A stretch of 32,220 nt of DNA. Origin: an uncultured Acetatifactor sp. (lineage in GTDB: Bacteria > Bacillota > Clostridia > Lachnospirales > Lachnospiraceae). The notes beneath the pieces are model-generated. The model ran no database searches. It saw nothing but the letters and a program-made list of their open reading frames with translations, and was not told the origin of the DNA. The DNA lies in assembly GCA_910586435.1 (NCBI GenBank), contig CAJUGT010000025.1:5127-37346 (forward strand). The letters are read 5' to 3'. A program made the position numbers and the translations under genes. Position 1 is the first letter of the stretch, and each line of letters starts with the position of its first letter. Positions 23,434 through 31,990 of the stretch are shown one piece after another.

Positions 23434-24704
23434 TACTGTTCACCTGCCTTAATCAATGTTTTGCCGCTTGCGAGACACATGTCCTCATAATCCGCAGTGG
23501 TGGTTTCGCCGAAAATAACCGTATTCTTGCCCACCGCAATACCGTCCGGAATCACGCTTCTCTCACCTACAGTTACCATTCCATGATTGTAAATATGAGG
23601 CGCGGTATCATTTGGGGCCTCCTCACCTACGCCCAGACGGACATTGCTGCCAATCCGCGCTTCTTCCGCTATAATTGCCTTGCTAATCTCACAATTATCA
23701 CCAATGTGAGTCTGGTTCATTATGATAGAATCCCGTATCACTGCCCCCTTTCCAATGGTAACGCCGCAGCCGATAACGGAGTTATAAACCTTCCCATATA
23801 TGTCCGTGCCTTCCCCTATAATACTGCGCTCCACCACACTGTCCTTATCAAAATACTGAGGGGGCTGAATCTCGCTCTTTGTATATATTTTCCAGTATTC
23901 CTCATACAGATTGAATTCCGGCACAATATCAATAAGCTCCATATTGGCTTCCCAATAGGAACTCAAAGTCCCTACATCCTTCCAGTAGCCCGTAAATTCA
24001 TAGGCATACAGAGGCGCCCCCTTCTCATGGCAATAAGGAATCACATGTTTTCCAAAATCCAGAGCCGGCTGATCCGCCATGGTAATAAGCGCTTCCTTCA
24101 GAGTCTTCCAGTTGAATATATAAATCCCCATGCTGGCGAGATTGCTCCGGGGGTGTTCCGGTTTCTCCTCGAATTCCGTAATCTTCTTATTCTCATCCGC
24201 TATCATAATGCCAAACCTGCTGGCCTCTTCTATGGGTACGGGCATAACCGCAATGGTAACTTCAGCATTATTTGCCTTGTGAAAATCCAACATGGCCTCA
24301 TAGTCCATCTTGTAAATGTGATCCCCTGAGAGAATCAATACATACTCCGGATGATAGCTTTCCATGTACTCAAGATTCTGATAAATGGCATTTGCCGTAC
24401 CGGTATACCACTCGCTGTTGGAGCTTTTCTCATAGGGGGGCAGAACGGTAACTCCTCCGATATTGCGATCCAAATCCCATGGGATGCCGATTCCAATATG
24501 CGCGTTCAGCCTCAGAGGCTGATACTGGGTCAATACACCAACCGTATCCACACCCGAATTTATACAATTGGACAACGGAAAGTCAATTATACGATATTTT
24601 CCTCCAAATGCTACAGCAGGCTTTGCTACTTTGGATGTAAGCACACCCAAACGGCTGCCCTGTCCACCTGCCAACAACATGGCAATCATTTCTTTTTTGA
24701 TCAT
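23433..24704 (-). CDS. glgC: Glucose-1-phosphate adenylyltransferase
   Basis: 423 residues. It makes ADP-glucose and pyrophosphate from glucose-1-phosphate and ATP, the committed step of bacterial glycogen synthesis. MLLAGGQGSRLG at 9-20, the Lys in SKVAKPAVAFGGKYRIIDFPLSN, WYTGTANAIYQN, the metal-binding LSGDHIYKMDY and ITEFEEKP are all intact, unlike in GlgD. The C-terminal beta-helix (VYNSVIGCGVTIGKGAVIRDS, then NQTHIGDNCEISKAI) is the usual regulatory and oligomerisation domain. ATG follows GAGGTGAT. It is the first gene of glgC-glgD-spoVG, divergent from murC. No glycogen synthase or branching enzyme is in the window. Confidence 0.97.
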   Translation of the reverse strand: MIKKEMIAMLLAGGQGSRLGVLTSKVAKPAVAFGGKYRIIDFPLSNCINSGVDTVGVLTQYQPLRLNAHIGIGIPWDLDRNIGGVTVLPPYEKSSNSEWYTGTANAIYQNLEYMESYHPEYVLILSGDHIYKMDYEAMLDFHKANNAEVTIAVMPVPIEEASRFGIMIADENKKITEFEEKPEHPRSNLASMGIYIFNWKTLKEALITMADQPALDFGKHVIPYCHEKGAPLYAYEFTGYWKDVGTLSSYWEANMELIDIVPEFNLYEEYWKIYTKSEIQPPQYFDKDSVVERSIIGEGTDIYGKVYNSVIGCGVTIGKGAVIRDSIIMNQTHIGDNCEISKAIIAEEARIGSNVRLGVGEEAPNDTAPHIYNHGMVTVGERSVIPDGIAVGKNTVIFGETTTADYEDMCLASGKTLIKAGEQ

Positions 24705-24748
24705 GTCATCACCTCTGTCTAGCTTTCCTCCATTTAACTGGTATGTCC

Positions 24749-24777
24749 ATTATAACACATAGTTCCATAAAATGGAA
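24749..24777 (-). promoter_or_regulatory. Promoter of glgCD
   Basis: On the minus strand TATAAT (24754-24749) with TGT directly upstream, an extended -10; TTCCAT stands 17 nt further up as a weak -35. The leader is about 40 nt to the glgC ATG. The rest of 24778-24990 is AT-rich with no gene. Confidence 0.6.
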
Positions 24778-24990
24778 TGTTTTTACATTAAAATTATTCC
24801 TCATTTCCTTCTTTATTATTGATTTTCTACATATTTTACAAGCGTTTTGACAAATTTTCATACATTTTAACAAGTCTTTTTATCAAGCCCATTCCATTTC
24901 TTTGTGGTTTTTGCCTGAAACAGCATGTCCACCCCATTTCCCGGAAGACTGGCAACGGATTCCGCTTTGGAATTTTTATCTATTTTCCAT

Positions 24991-25019
24991 TTGTATTTTA
25001 CAGGGCAAATGCTTATAAT
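24991..25019 (+). promoter_or_regulatory. Promoter of murC
   Basis: TTGTAT (24991-24996), 17-nt spacer, TATAAT (25014-25019). Transcription near 25026 gives a 25-nt leader with AGGGAGTG before the ATG. Confidence 0.75.
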
Positions 25020-25051
25020 ATAAGTATAAAACAGATAGGGAGTGTGAACAC

Positions 25052-26431
25052 ATGTACAAAATTGATTTTACCAATCCTATTTCTATACATTTCACAGGCA
25101 TTGGCGGCGTCAGTATGTGCGGTCTTGCCGAATTACTCCAAGACGCCGGCTTCCATGTAACCGGATCTGACAATGCGCACAGCGCGCGCACCAGTCATTT
25201 AGAGTCAAAAGGCATTACCATATTTTATGGACAACAAGAAGAAAATATTACACCTGAGACAGCGTGTGTAGTTTTTACCAGCGCCGTACATCCTGATAAT
25301 CCTGAGTATATTGCCGCTCACAAATTAGGAATTCCCTGCCTCACCAGAGGCCAGCTTATGGGCCAGGTGATGAAACAATATCAAATTCCTATCGGCGTCA
25401 GCGGTACCCATGGCAAGACCACTACCACTTCTATGATAAGCGAGATTCTGCTTCACGCCAAATTGGATCCCACCCTTTTTATCGGGGGAAATCTGAAAAC
25501 CATAGACGGTTGTCTCCGCATAGGCCGATCCGACTATTTTGTCACGGAGGCATGTGAATATACCAACAGCTTTCTGAGCTTTTCTCCCAAGATAGGAGTG
25601 ATATTAAATATAGAAGAAGACCATTTGGACTTTTTTAAAGATCTCGCCCAAATTCGCCAATCTTTTCGGGCGTATGCCCAACTTCTGCCCGAGGATGGAT
25701 GCCTGATTATCAACGGGCAAATTGATCATCTTGAGGAAATCACTTCAGGTTTATCCTGTCGTGTCATCACTTTCGGCAACAATTCCGGAACAGATTATTA
25801 CTTTGACGAACTCACCTACGACAATACAGGGAATCCAAATTTCACCCTCCATGGCCCCGGCCTTCCGGAACGTCATATCTGCCTGAAAGTGCCGGGAGAA
25901 CATAATGTTTATAACGCCATGGCCGCAGCCGCCCTGGCAGATTCGCTGTCCATTGACAGCGCTTCCACCATAGCCGCCCTGGAAAACTTCACCGGCGTCG
26001 ACCGCCGTTTTGAATACAAGGGAACCATAGGTGGGGTCACAGTGATTGACGATTATTCTCACCATCCCACTGAGATCACCTCCGCCCTGAAAGCCGCCGC
26101 CAACCGCCCTCACAATACTCTCTGGTGTGTATTCCAGCCCCATACCTACACCAGAACCAAAGCCTTTCTAAAAGAATTCGCCAAAGCTCTCACTCTGGCA
26201 GACAGAGTGGTTTTGGCGGACATTTACGCCGCAAGAGAAACCGATACCCTGGGAATCAGCTCCGAAACTCTGCGCGACGAAATCCGGGCCCTTGGGCATG
26301 AATGTGAATATTTTTCCACTTTTGATGAGATTGAAAAATATTTACTGGAAAATTGCATAAACGGTGATCTGTTGATAACTATGGGGGCCGGAGATGTGGT
26401 AAAAATCGGCGAGGAACTGCTGGGCGCCTGA
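25052..26431 (+). CDS. murC: UDP-N-acetylmuramate--L-alanine ligase
   Basis: 459 residues, normal MurC length. Cytoplasmic enzyme that adds L-alanine to UDP-MurNAc with ATP, the first peptide step of peptidoglycan precursor synthesis. The Rossmann-like Gly motif HFTGIGGVSMCGLAELL is at 13-29, the Mur-ligase P-loop GVSGTHGKTTTTSM at 115-128, then EACEYTNSFL, ILNIEEDHLDFF, and the C-terminal ligase domain with DRRFEYKG, DDYSHHPTE and FQPHTYTR. Every motif expected in MurC is seen and none is broken. It is divergent from glgC and followed by a 299-bp interval with DnaA boxes before dnaD. Confidence 0.97.
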   Translation: MYKIDFTNPISIHFTGIGGVSMCGLAELLQDAGFHVTGSDNAHSARTSHLESKGITIFYGQQEENITPETACVVFTSAVHPDNPEYIAAHKLGIPCLTRGQLMGQVMKQYQIPIGVSGTHGKTTTTSMISEILLHAKLDPTLFIGGNLKTIDGCLRIGRSDYFVTEACEYTNSFLSFSPKIGVILNIEEDHLDFFKDLAQIRQSFRAYAQLLPEDGCLIINGQIDHLEEITSGLSCRVITFGNNSGTDYYFDELTYDNTGNPNFTLHGPGLPERHICLKVPGEHNVYNAMAAAALADSLSIDSASTIAALENFTGVDRRFEYKGTIGGVTVIDDYSHHPTEITSALKAAANRPHNTLWCVFQPHTYTRTKAFLKEFAKALTLADRVVLADIYAARETDTLGISSETLRDEIRALGHECEYFSTFDEIEKYLLENCINGDLLITMGAGDVVKIGEELLGA

Positions 26432-26432
26432 A

Positions 26433-26538
26433 TTATCCACAATATCCACAGAAAGGAAAAATTTTTTCACATTTTCTGACTGTGGATATCCAGGTATAAA
26501 ACACCTATGGAAATACCCCTTCGGCAGGATTATCCACA
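26433..26538 (+). promoter_or_regulatory. Cluster of four DnaA boxes
   Basis: Perfect boxes TTATCCACA at 26433-26441 and 26530-26538, ATATCCACA at 26442-26450, and an inverted one, TGTGGATAT, at 26481-26489. Weaker look-alikes follow (TTTTCCACT, TTTTACACA within 26540-26560). The stretch is rich in A and T. It lies between murC and the dnaD-dnaC pair, so DnaA may control these helicase-loading genes, or the cluster may titrate DnaA. It is not placed next to dnaA in this window, so I do not call it an origin. Confidence 0.7.
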
Positions 26539-26602
26539 TTTTCCACTTTTTACACATTTTTGCCCCCGGCCAAAAGCTCGAAATCTTTCGGGATTTTGCC
26601 TA

Positions 26603-26631
26603 TTTCTTTTTGAAATCCCTTGTGCTATACT
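26603..26631 (+). promoter_or_regulatory. Probable promoter of dnaD-dnaC-prs
   Basis: TGC followed by TATACT (26626-26631) is an extended -10; the -35 (TTTCTT, 26603-26608) is weak. It lies 65 bp downstream of the last strong DnaA box. Confidence 0.5.
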
Positions 26632-26730
26632 CATCACTGTAATCCCCGCTGACGCGCCTTACAGTGCCGTAAAGGGGAACTTCAGACCTGTAACAGTATC
26701 ATAAATCATCCAGCCAGGGGGGGACATCCA

Positions 26731-27867
26731 ATGCCGCGTTTGACAATTTACAAAAATAACCATACGGAATCCACTGTTATATCCAATCTGTTCATCGACA
26801 ATTATATGGCGGAGGCAAACGATGCCCAGATAAAGGTTTACCTTTATTTGCTCCGCATGATGGATGCCGGCAGACCTACAAGTGTATCCGACATGGCGGA
26901 CAGATTTAACTACACAGAAAAGGATGTGCTGCGGGCACTGTCTTTTTGGGAGAAACGCAGGCTTTTGGATTTGGACTATGACGACATTCATAACCTGGTG
27001 GGCATCCACATTCGGGAATTGTCAGCCAATACCCCTGACGAGATGCCGAAAACCCATCAGTCAGCATCCTGTTTTATCCCTTCCCCGGCAGAGAAAACGG
27101 CGTCTGTGCCGTCGGCTACCATAACCGACATCACATACCCAAAAGTAGTCACTCCTTTTGCCATACCCTGTGGGGATGACAAGACCGTCGCTTTCTCCTA
27201 TGAGAAACCTTCCTACTCGGCGGACAGACTTCAGGAGTTTAAGAACCGGCAGGACACCGCACAGCTTCTGTTCATTGCGGAGTCCTACATCGGAAGACCT
27301 CTGACCGCTTCGGAGATGAAAACCATACTCTATTTTATAGATGTGCTCCACTTCTCCGACGACCTCATCGACTACTTAATCCAGTACTGTGTGGACAGAG
27401 GCAAGAAAGATTTCAAGTACATTGAGAAGGTTGCCGTAAGCTGGGCCGAACAGAATATCACCACGCCAAAACAAGCCCAGAAATCCGCCTCACGGTACGA
27501 CAAAAATGTCTATGCCATCATGAACGGCCTGGGAAAAAACGCTTCTCCCACCGCCAAAGAAATGGAATACATCACCCGTTGGATAAAGGAATACAACTTT
27601 TCCACGGATATTATCATTGAGGCCTGTGAACGCACCGTTCTGGCTACGGACAAGCATCGTTTTGAGTATGCGGAAAGCATCCTGAACAATTGGAAACGCC
27701 AGAATGTACAGCACAAATCAGACATACTCAAAATAGATGATATGTACCAGCAACGGAAAAAAGCTGCGGGAACCACTGCTCAGAAACCGGCTTCCAACCG
27801 CTTTAATCAGTTTCCTCAGAACCAGTATGATTTTGATGCGCTGGAACAGGAATTGCTCAGCAATTAA
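26731..27867 (+). CDS. dnaD: DnaD-domain replication initiation protein
   Basis: 378 residues. The N-terminal winged-helix part (about 15-95: AQIKVYLYLLRMM, then SVSDMADRFNYTEKDVLRALSFWEKRRLL) matches the DnaB/DnaD DDBH1 domain. Two C-terminal DnaD-like (DDBH2) domains follow: residues 180-242 (ESYIGRPLTASEMKTILYFI to YIEKVAVSWAEQNI) and 258-328 (ITRWIKEYNFSTDIII to YAESILNNW). Each ends in the YxxxI-like tip that binds single-stranded DNA. The double domain is like DnaD/DnaB proteins of Clostridia. AGGGGGGG lies 7 nt before the ATG. The adjacent gene is the helicase loader, so both likely act in DnaA-dependent loading or replication restart. Confidence 0.9.
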   Translation: MPRLTIYKNNHTESTVISNLFIDNYMAEANDAQIKVYLYLLRMMDAGRPTSVSDMADRFNYTEKDVLRALSFWEKRRLLDLDYDDIHNLVGIHIRELSANTPDEMPKTHQSASCFIPSPAEKTASVPSATITDITYPKVVTPFAIPCGDDKTVAFSYEKPSYSADRLQEFKNRQDTAQLLFIAESYIGRPLTASEMKTILYFIDVLHFSDDLIDYLIQYCVDRGKKDFKYIEKVAVSWAEQNITTPKQAQKSASRYDKNVYAIMNGLGKNASPTAKEMEYITRWIKEYNFSTDIIIEACERTVLATDKHRFEYAESILNNWKRQNVQHKSDILKIDDMYQQRKKAAGTTAQKPASNRFNQFPQNQYDFDALEQELLSN

Positions 27868-27933
27868 CCCTTTACACCGTGGTTTCCTATGTCACAGGAG
27901 AGGCCGGAAAGCATCCGGCAGGAGAATAGCAAC

Positions 27934-28920
27934 ATGGCACTGAACAACCTTCAATACGAAACTATTATGAAAGGCTATGAACATCTCCGTCACACCAATC
28001 ACAGACGGGCTGAGGCACGCATGGAAGAAGTCTGTAAGGCGATTCCCGGCTTTCGTGAACTGGCTGCTTCCGTCAGCACATTTTCCGCCGCCAGCGCCCG
28101 GGAAATACTGGACGGAGACGAAAATGCTCTTCCCAGACTGCGGGCAAAGCTGGCTGAAATCGCTTCCGACCGGAAGCAGCTTCTGACCCAATATGGTTTT
28201 CCTCCCGATTACCTGAACCCCATATATGGTTGTCCTGACTGCCAGGATACGGGGTATATCACGGAGGAAAGTGGTATAAAAAAGAAGTGCCATTGTTTCC
28301 GTCAGCAGGAAATCTCCATCTTGTATGCTCAATCCAATATTCAGGACATGATTGAATCAGAAAATTTTTCCAATCTTTCCTATGATTATTATCAGGAGGA
28401 AGACCTTCGCCATTTTGAAACAGCTGTTCAATTATGCAGAAATTTTATACATAACTTTCAAAGGGATTGCCAAAACCTCTTTTTTTACGGCACCGTAGGA
28501 ACGGGGAAAAGTTTTCTCTCAGGCTGTATAGCGAAAGAACTGCTGGAACAGGGCAACTCCGTGATATATTTCAGCGCCTCGAACCTGTTTGAATTACTGG
28601 CACATTACTCTTTTGACGCAAAATCCAAAGAAGACCTGCATGGTATATACGATGATATATATGGCTGTGACCTGCTTATTATTGATGACCTGGGCACGGA
28701 ACTCACCAACAGTTTTGTGACCTCACAGCTGTTTTCCTGCCTTAACGAGCGAAATCTCCGTGGAAAGGCAATTATTATTTCCACCAATCTCAGTCTTGCA
28801 GAACTCCGAGACCGGTATTCGGATCGCATTTTCTCCCGAATCACCAGCGGATTTCATCTATGCAAGCTTACGGGACCGGACATTCGCATCTTAAAAAAGA
28901 GACGGGCAAACTCTGTATAA
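27934..28920 (+). CDS. dnaC: AAA+ helicase loader (DnaC/DnaI-like)
   Basis: 328 residues. A helical N-terminus is followed by a Cys-rich Zn site (C100-x2-C103 in GCPDCQDTGYI, with C119-x-C121 in KKCHCF) as in DnaI-like loaders. The AAA+ core has Walker A GTVGTGKS at 186-193 and Walker B LLIIDDLG at 247-254. IIISTNLSLAELRDRYSDRIFSRI is the sensor region with the arginine finger. The protein would place the replicative helicase on DNA. The upstream frame from 27889 is rejected: AGGAG lies 8 nt before ATG 27934. The gene follows dnaD by 66 bp and precedes prs by 68 bp, and is likely cotranscribed with both. Confidence 0.92.
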   Translation: MALNNLQYETIMKGYEHLRHTNHRRAEARMEEVCKAIPGFRELAASVSTFSAASAREILDGDENALPRLRAKLAEIASDRKQLLTQYGFPPDYLNPIYGCPDCQDTGYITEESGIKKKCHCFRQQEISILYAQSNIQDMIESENFSNLSYDYYQEEDLRHFETAVQLCRNFIHNFQRDCQNLFFYGTVGTGKSFLSGCIAKELLEQGNSVIYFSASNLFELLAHYSFDAKSKEDLHGIYDDIYGCDLLIIDDLGTELTNSFVTSQLFSCLNERNLRGKAIIISTNLSLAELRDRYSDRIFSRITSGFHLCKLTGPDIRILKKRRANSV

Positions 28921-28988
28921 GACGCATTCCGCCAAAAAAGTTACCAGGAACATACACCACCAAATACGAAAAGAAAGAGGATACTTTC

Positions 28989-30173
28989 ATGGGCAACCGC
29001 GAAGAAAAAAGAAATCTGGAAACCATCCCTGTGGGCTCGTTGGGAATGATAGCCTTGGAAGGCTGTAAGCCACTTGGAGAACAGATTGATCGTTATCTGG
29101 TCAAATGGCGAGCTGAACGGGAGAGCGAACACAAAGAGTCCCTGGCATTTGCCGGATATCAGAGAGACAGTTATCTTCTGAAATCCGCCGTACCCCGCTT
29201 CGGTTCCGGTGAGGCAAAGGGTATGATCCTTCAGTCTGTCCGTGGTACAGATCTATATCTTCTGGTTGATGTATGCAATTATTCATTAACCTATTCCCTG
29301 TGCGGTCATGAAAATCATATGTCGCCCGATGACCACTACCAGGATTTGAAACGGGTCATTGCGGCCGTGGGCGGCAAGGCCAGACGCATTACCGTTATCA
29401 TGCCCTTTCTCTATGAAAGCCGGCAGCATAAGAGAACCGCGCGGGAATCCCTTGACTGCGCCCTGGCATTGCAGGAACTGGTGCAGATGGGTGTGGATAA
29501 CATTATTACTTTTGACGCCCATGACCCCAGAGTGCAGAACGCCATTCCACTGCACGGCTTTGAGACCGTACAGCCCGCCTATCAATTTATTAAAGGGCTG
29601 CTGCTCCATGTGAAGAATCTGAAATTGGATTCCGGTCACATGATGGTCATCAGCCCTGATGAAGGCGGTATGACCCGTGCCATATACATTGCCAATGTAT
29701 TGGGATTGGATATGGGCATGTTCTATAAAAGGCGTGACTACACAAAAGTTGTAAACGGAAGAAATCCCATTGTGGCACATGAATTTCTGGGAACCAGTGT
29801 GGAAGGAAAGGACATGATTATCATAGACGATATGATATCTTCCGGAGAAAGTGTACTTGAGGTTGCAGCCGCCTTAAAAGAAAGAAAAGCCAATCAGATT
29901 TTCGTCTTCTCTACTTTTGGACTGTTTACCAGCGGCCTGGACAGATTCGACAAGGCATATGAGAATGGAATTATCTCAAAAGTCCTTACCACGAACCTCA
30001 TCTATCAGACACCGGAACTGCTGCAAAGGGAATGGTATATCAACTGTGACATGAGTAAGTATATCGCTTACATTATTGATACTCTCAATCACGATTCCTC
30101 TATCAGCGACCTCTTAAACCCCAACGAGAGAATACAAAGTATCGTGGGAAGATATAAAAACGGCGAATTGTAA
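28989..30173 (+). CDS. prs: Ribose-phosphate pyrophosphokinase (PRPP synthetase)
   Basis: 394 residues, longer than the usual 310-320, as in a Clostridial variant group. It makes PRPP from ribose-5-phosphate and ATP for nucleotides, His and Trp. Metal-binding FDAHDPRVQNA at 175-185 and the PRPP loop MIIIDDMISSGESV at 276-289 are intact. The longer N-terminal region (QIDRYLVKWRAERESEHK) and the altered TRARESLDC flexible-loop area (residues 142-155: ESRQHKRTARESLD) mark the variant. ATG 28989 has AGAGG 8 nt before it; the frame from 28860 overlaps dnaC and is not the start. The gene ends 63 bp before a strong terminator. Pentose-phosphate supply links it to the isomerase and kinase genes, only in a general sense. 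Confidence 0.93.
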   Translation: MGNREEKRNLETIPVGSLGMIALEGCKPLGEQIDRYLVKWRAERESEHKESLAFAGYQRDSYLLKSAVPRFGSGEAKGMILQSVRGTDLYLLVDVCNYSLTYSLCGHENHMSPDDHYQDLKRVIAAVGGKARRITVIMPFLYESRQHKRTARESLDCALALQELVQMGVDNIITFDAHDPRVQNAIPLHGFETVQPAYQFIKGLLLHVKNLKLDSGHMMVISPDEGGMTRAIYIANVLGLDMGMFYKRRDYTKVVNGRNPIVAHEFLGTSVEGKDMIIIDDMISSGESVLEVAAALKERKANQIFVFSTFGLFTSGLDRFDKAYENGIISKVLTTNLIYQTPELLQREWYINCDMSKYIAYIIDTLNHDSSISDLLNPNERIQSIVGRYKNGEL

Positions 30174-30236
30174 GATGGAATCCAATCAAACCAGGCATAA
30201 CAGGGAATCGCATCCACTGTGAATGAAATCAGAAAA

Positions 30237-30281
30237 GCAAATGTAAACCACTATAATATATGGTTGACATTTGCTTTTTTT
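30237..30281 (+). terminator. Terminator of dnaD-dnaC-prs, overlapping BirA operator
   Basis: GCAAATGTAAACCA (30237-30250) pairs with TGGTTGACATTTGC (30261-30274) with one mismatch and a 10-nt loop, followed by seven T (30275-30281). The right arm contains the TTGACA -35 of the bioY promoter, so terminator, operator and promoter share bases. Confidence 0.8.
30241..30270. promoter_or_regulatory. BirA-type operator, site 1
   Basis: ATGTAAACC-N12-GGTTGACAT. It differs from site 2 by one base per outer end and one inner base, has the same spacing, and overlaps the -35 of bioY. Confidence 0.7.
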
Positions 30282-30292
30282 CATAGTATAGT
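30264..30292 (+). promoter_or_regulatory. Promoter of bioY
   Basis: TTGACA (30264-30269), 17-nt spacer, TATAGT (30287-30292). Near consensus. Start of transcription near 30299 falls inside BirA site 2, the classic place for repression. Confidence 0.8.
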
Positions 30293-30293
30293 A

Positions 30294-30323
30294 TTGTAAA
30301 CCATATTAATTATTGGTTTACAA
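30294..30323. promoter_or_regulatory. BirA-type operator, site 2
   Basis: TTGTAAACC-N12-GGTTTACAA, a perfect palindrome whose half-sites equal the known bacterial BirA half-site. It lies on the transcription start of bioY. Confidence 0.85.
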
Positions 30324-30408
30324 TTTGTGTGGTAAGAATGTCATTTATGTCTGAGCCTCTTGCCACAAACCGTTACACGCAAAAAACAGCACAGAAATGG
30401 AGATGCAC

Positions 30409-30981
30409 ATGAACAACACAAACACCACCACGCCAAAACCAATTCTTGAAGTAAAGCAGCTGGCATTGACAGGTTTAATGTCGGCAGTAATCTGTATCTT
30501 GGGGCCTATTTCAATGAATATTCCCATCAGTCCTGTTCCTGTATCCCTTGGATTGCTGGCAATTTACTTTGTATTGTCCGTATTGGGAATGAAGTTGGGG
30601 ACTCTCAGTGTCGCCATTTATATTCTCCTGGGGCTGGTGGGCCTTCCTGTCTTCACTGGTTTTACCGGAGGTCCAGGCAAACTTTTCGGCCCTACCGGCG
30701 GCTATATTGTGGGTTATATTTTTATGGCTCTCATATGCGGTTTCTTTCTGGACAAATGGGGCAGCAATCTGCCTGTCAGTTTTCTGGGAATGCTCCTTGG
30801 AACCGCAGTCTGCTATTTATTCGGCACTGTATGGCTGGCATTCCAGAGTTCATATACATTTCCTCAAGCGCTGGCTGCCGGTGTTCTCCCCTATATCCCT
30901 TTGGATCTGGTGAAGCTGGTCATCGCCATGATTGCGGGCCGTGGGCTGCGGGCACGCCTGAAAAGGGCCGGACTTATCTAA
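30409..30981 (+). CDS. bioY: Biotin transporter BioY
   Basis: 190 residues with about six membrane helices. It is the substrate-binding S component of the biotin ECF transporter: it takes biotin up with EcfA/A'/T when they are present elsewhere, or slowly by itself. Family marks include GPISMNIPISPVPVSLG, then GLVGLPVFTGFTGGPGKLFGPTGGYIVGYI, and a C-terminal GVLPYIPLDLVKLVIA. No ecf genes are adjacent. ATG 30409 is preferred to ATG 30397, as GGAG lies 6 nt before it. Two BirA operators and a near-consensus promoter precede it, so it should be repressed when biotin is plentiful. Strong terminator follows. Confidence 0.95.
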   Translation: MNNTNTTTPKPILEVKQLALTGLMSAVICILGPISMNIPISPVPVSLGLLAIYFVLSVLGMKLGTLSVAIYILLGLVGLPVFTGFTGGPGKLFGPTGGYIVGYIFMALICGFFLDKWGSNLPVSFLGMLLGTAVCYLFGTVWLAFQSSYTFPQALAAGVLPYIPLDLVKLVIAMIAGRGLRARLKRAGLI

Positions 30982-30988
30982 TATACTT

Positions 30989-31036
30989 AAAAAATCCATC
31001 TGTGAAAGCCCAGGGCTTGGCACAGATGGATTTTTT
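30989..31036. terminator. Bidirectional terminator after bioY
   Basis: AAAAAATCCATCTGTG (30989-31004) and CACAGATGGATTTTTT (31021-31036) with a further inner stem AAGCC/GGCTT. T-runs on both strands, serving bioY and the convergent membrane-anchored protein gene. Confidence 0.95.
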
Positions 31037-31039
31037 GAC

Positions 31040-31558
31040 TCATTCTGTATCATACAGCGTCACAATATTTTCCTGTTCATCGTACATCACAATTTCACTG
31101 CAATCTACCGGAAGCACCATGGCAAAAGGTTTCTGGCAATCCACCTGAATGGTTTCTTCCTTCCCCTCGTTTTCTATCACAATCTTGCAGACCTTGTCCT
31201 GGTTCAGAGACATAAGCACAATCCCCTTATCTTCAAAGACAATCCCTTTTACTTTTTCTGTTTTTTGAATGTCAGAACCTCCCTGGGTATAAAAATATCC
31301 GTAGGATAAGCCCTCTCTGGTCAAATAGATGGCATATTTGCTCTCCTGTCCGTCCTGGTCATAAAAAAGCATGGCAGAAATATCTTTGTTTACTGCCTGC
31401 GCAACCTCCCAACCGCTTTCAACCTTCAATTTCTCTCTGGCATCCTGTTCCAGCCTGGTCTCTGCCACTCCTAAGATATCCGCCTTCCAGACAATCAAAA
31501 ACGCAAGCAAAATAATCAACACAATTCCCGCTAACATGGGGATTTTCTCACTTTTCAC
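31040..31558 (-). CDS. Membrane-anchored hypothetical protein
   Basis: 172 residues. One hydrophobic N-terminal helix (about 8-25: MLAGIVLIILLAFLIVWK) anchors it; the rest is mainly beta-strand and charged (YAIYLTREGLSYGYFYT, then GKEETIQVDCQKPFAMVLP), probably outside the membrane. I recognise no domain. It has no Cys lipobox at the N-terminus. GTG 31558 is the preferred start because AGGAGG lies 8 nt before it; the ATG at 31609 has no such site. It is a single-gene unit on the minus strand, convergent with bioY, with no clear functional tie to its neighbours. Confidence 0.7.
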   Translation of the reverse strand: MKSEKIPMLAGIVLIILLAFLIVWKADILGVAETRLEQDAREKLKVESGWEVAQAVNKDISAMLFYDQDGQESKYAIYLTREGLSYGYFYTQGGSDIQKTEKVKGIVFEDKGIVLMSLNQDKVCKIVIENEGKEETIQVDCQKPFAMVLPVDCSEIVMYDEQENIVTLYDTE

Positions 31559-31609
31559 ACTCTCAGCCTCCTGATGTATATTTATAATAGGATAACCTTT
31601 CGACGGCAT

Positions 31610-31990
31610 CCTACTTCAAATATAAGTATTTTACCATATTTTTCCTGTTTCGTCCAGATATAGATAAAATGGTCAGCGATTTTGCGTTATTGTCAGGGAG
31701 AGTTTAGCGCCGACGGTGGCTAAAGAGACAGCAGGCGGGGCATAAAGAGAGGTGGTTACAGATACCTGGTTGGGCACAATTTGAGGTCAGCAAATTATCT
31801 TTAACCGCATTTGTATTTGTGATAGAATAGTGCCATTGAACAATTTCTATGAGCAAAAATCGGACTGACGGCAGAAAAACAGCAGTCGCAACGAATAGTT
31901 GCCGTATAGTTGCCCGTAATTTCCATATAGTTAGTAGAACGCAACTGGATAAATTGGTATAATATCTCTATCAAAATCAGGTGGTGTCAA
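31610..31990. other. Interval without intact gene
   Basis: Holds the second AKETAGG coding-like fragment at 31716-31745 (GTG GCT AAA GAG ... then TAA), preceded in frame by ESLAPT. Near 31890-31945 TAGTTGCC appears twice and TATAGTT again shortly after, a short direct-repeat patch. Nothing else is supported, and the promoter of the membrane-anchored gene should lie just upstream of 31610. Confidence 0.4.
31955..31963 (+). promoter_or_regulatory. Extended -10 promoter
   Basis: TGG directly followed by TATAAT (31958-31963). No convincing -35. AGGTGG lies 7 nt before the ATG at 31991, so a transcribed and translated gene once stood here. Confidence 0.5.

Noticed and set aside
23373..24329. Plus-strand open frame of 318 codons opposite glgC
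   Set aside because: A shadow of glgC, which is unmistakable on the other strand.
26433..26538. A replication origin
   Set aside because: DnaA boxes are present, but no dnaA or dnaN lies nearby, and strand bias or skew change was not seen. A DnaA-regulated or titrating site is the safer reading.
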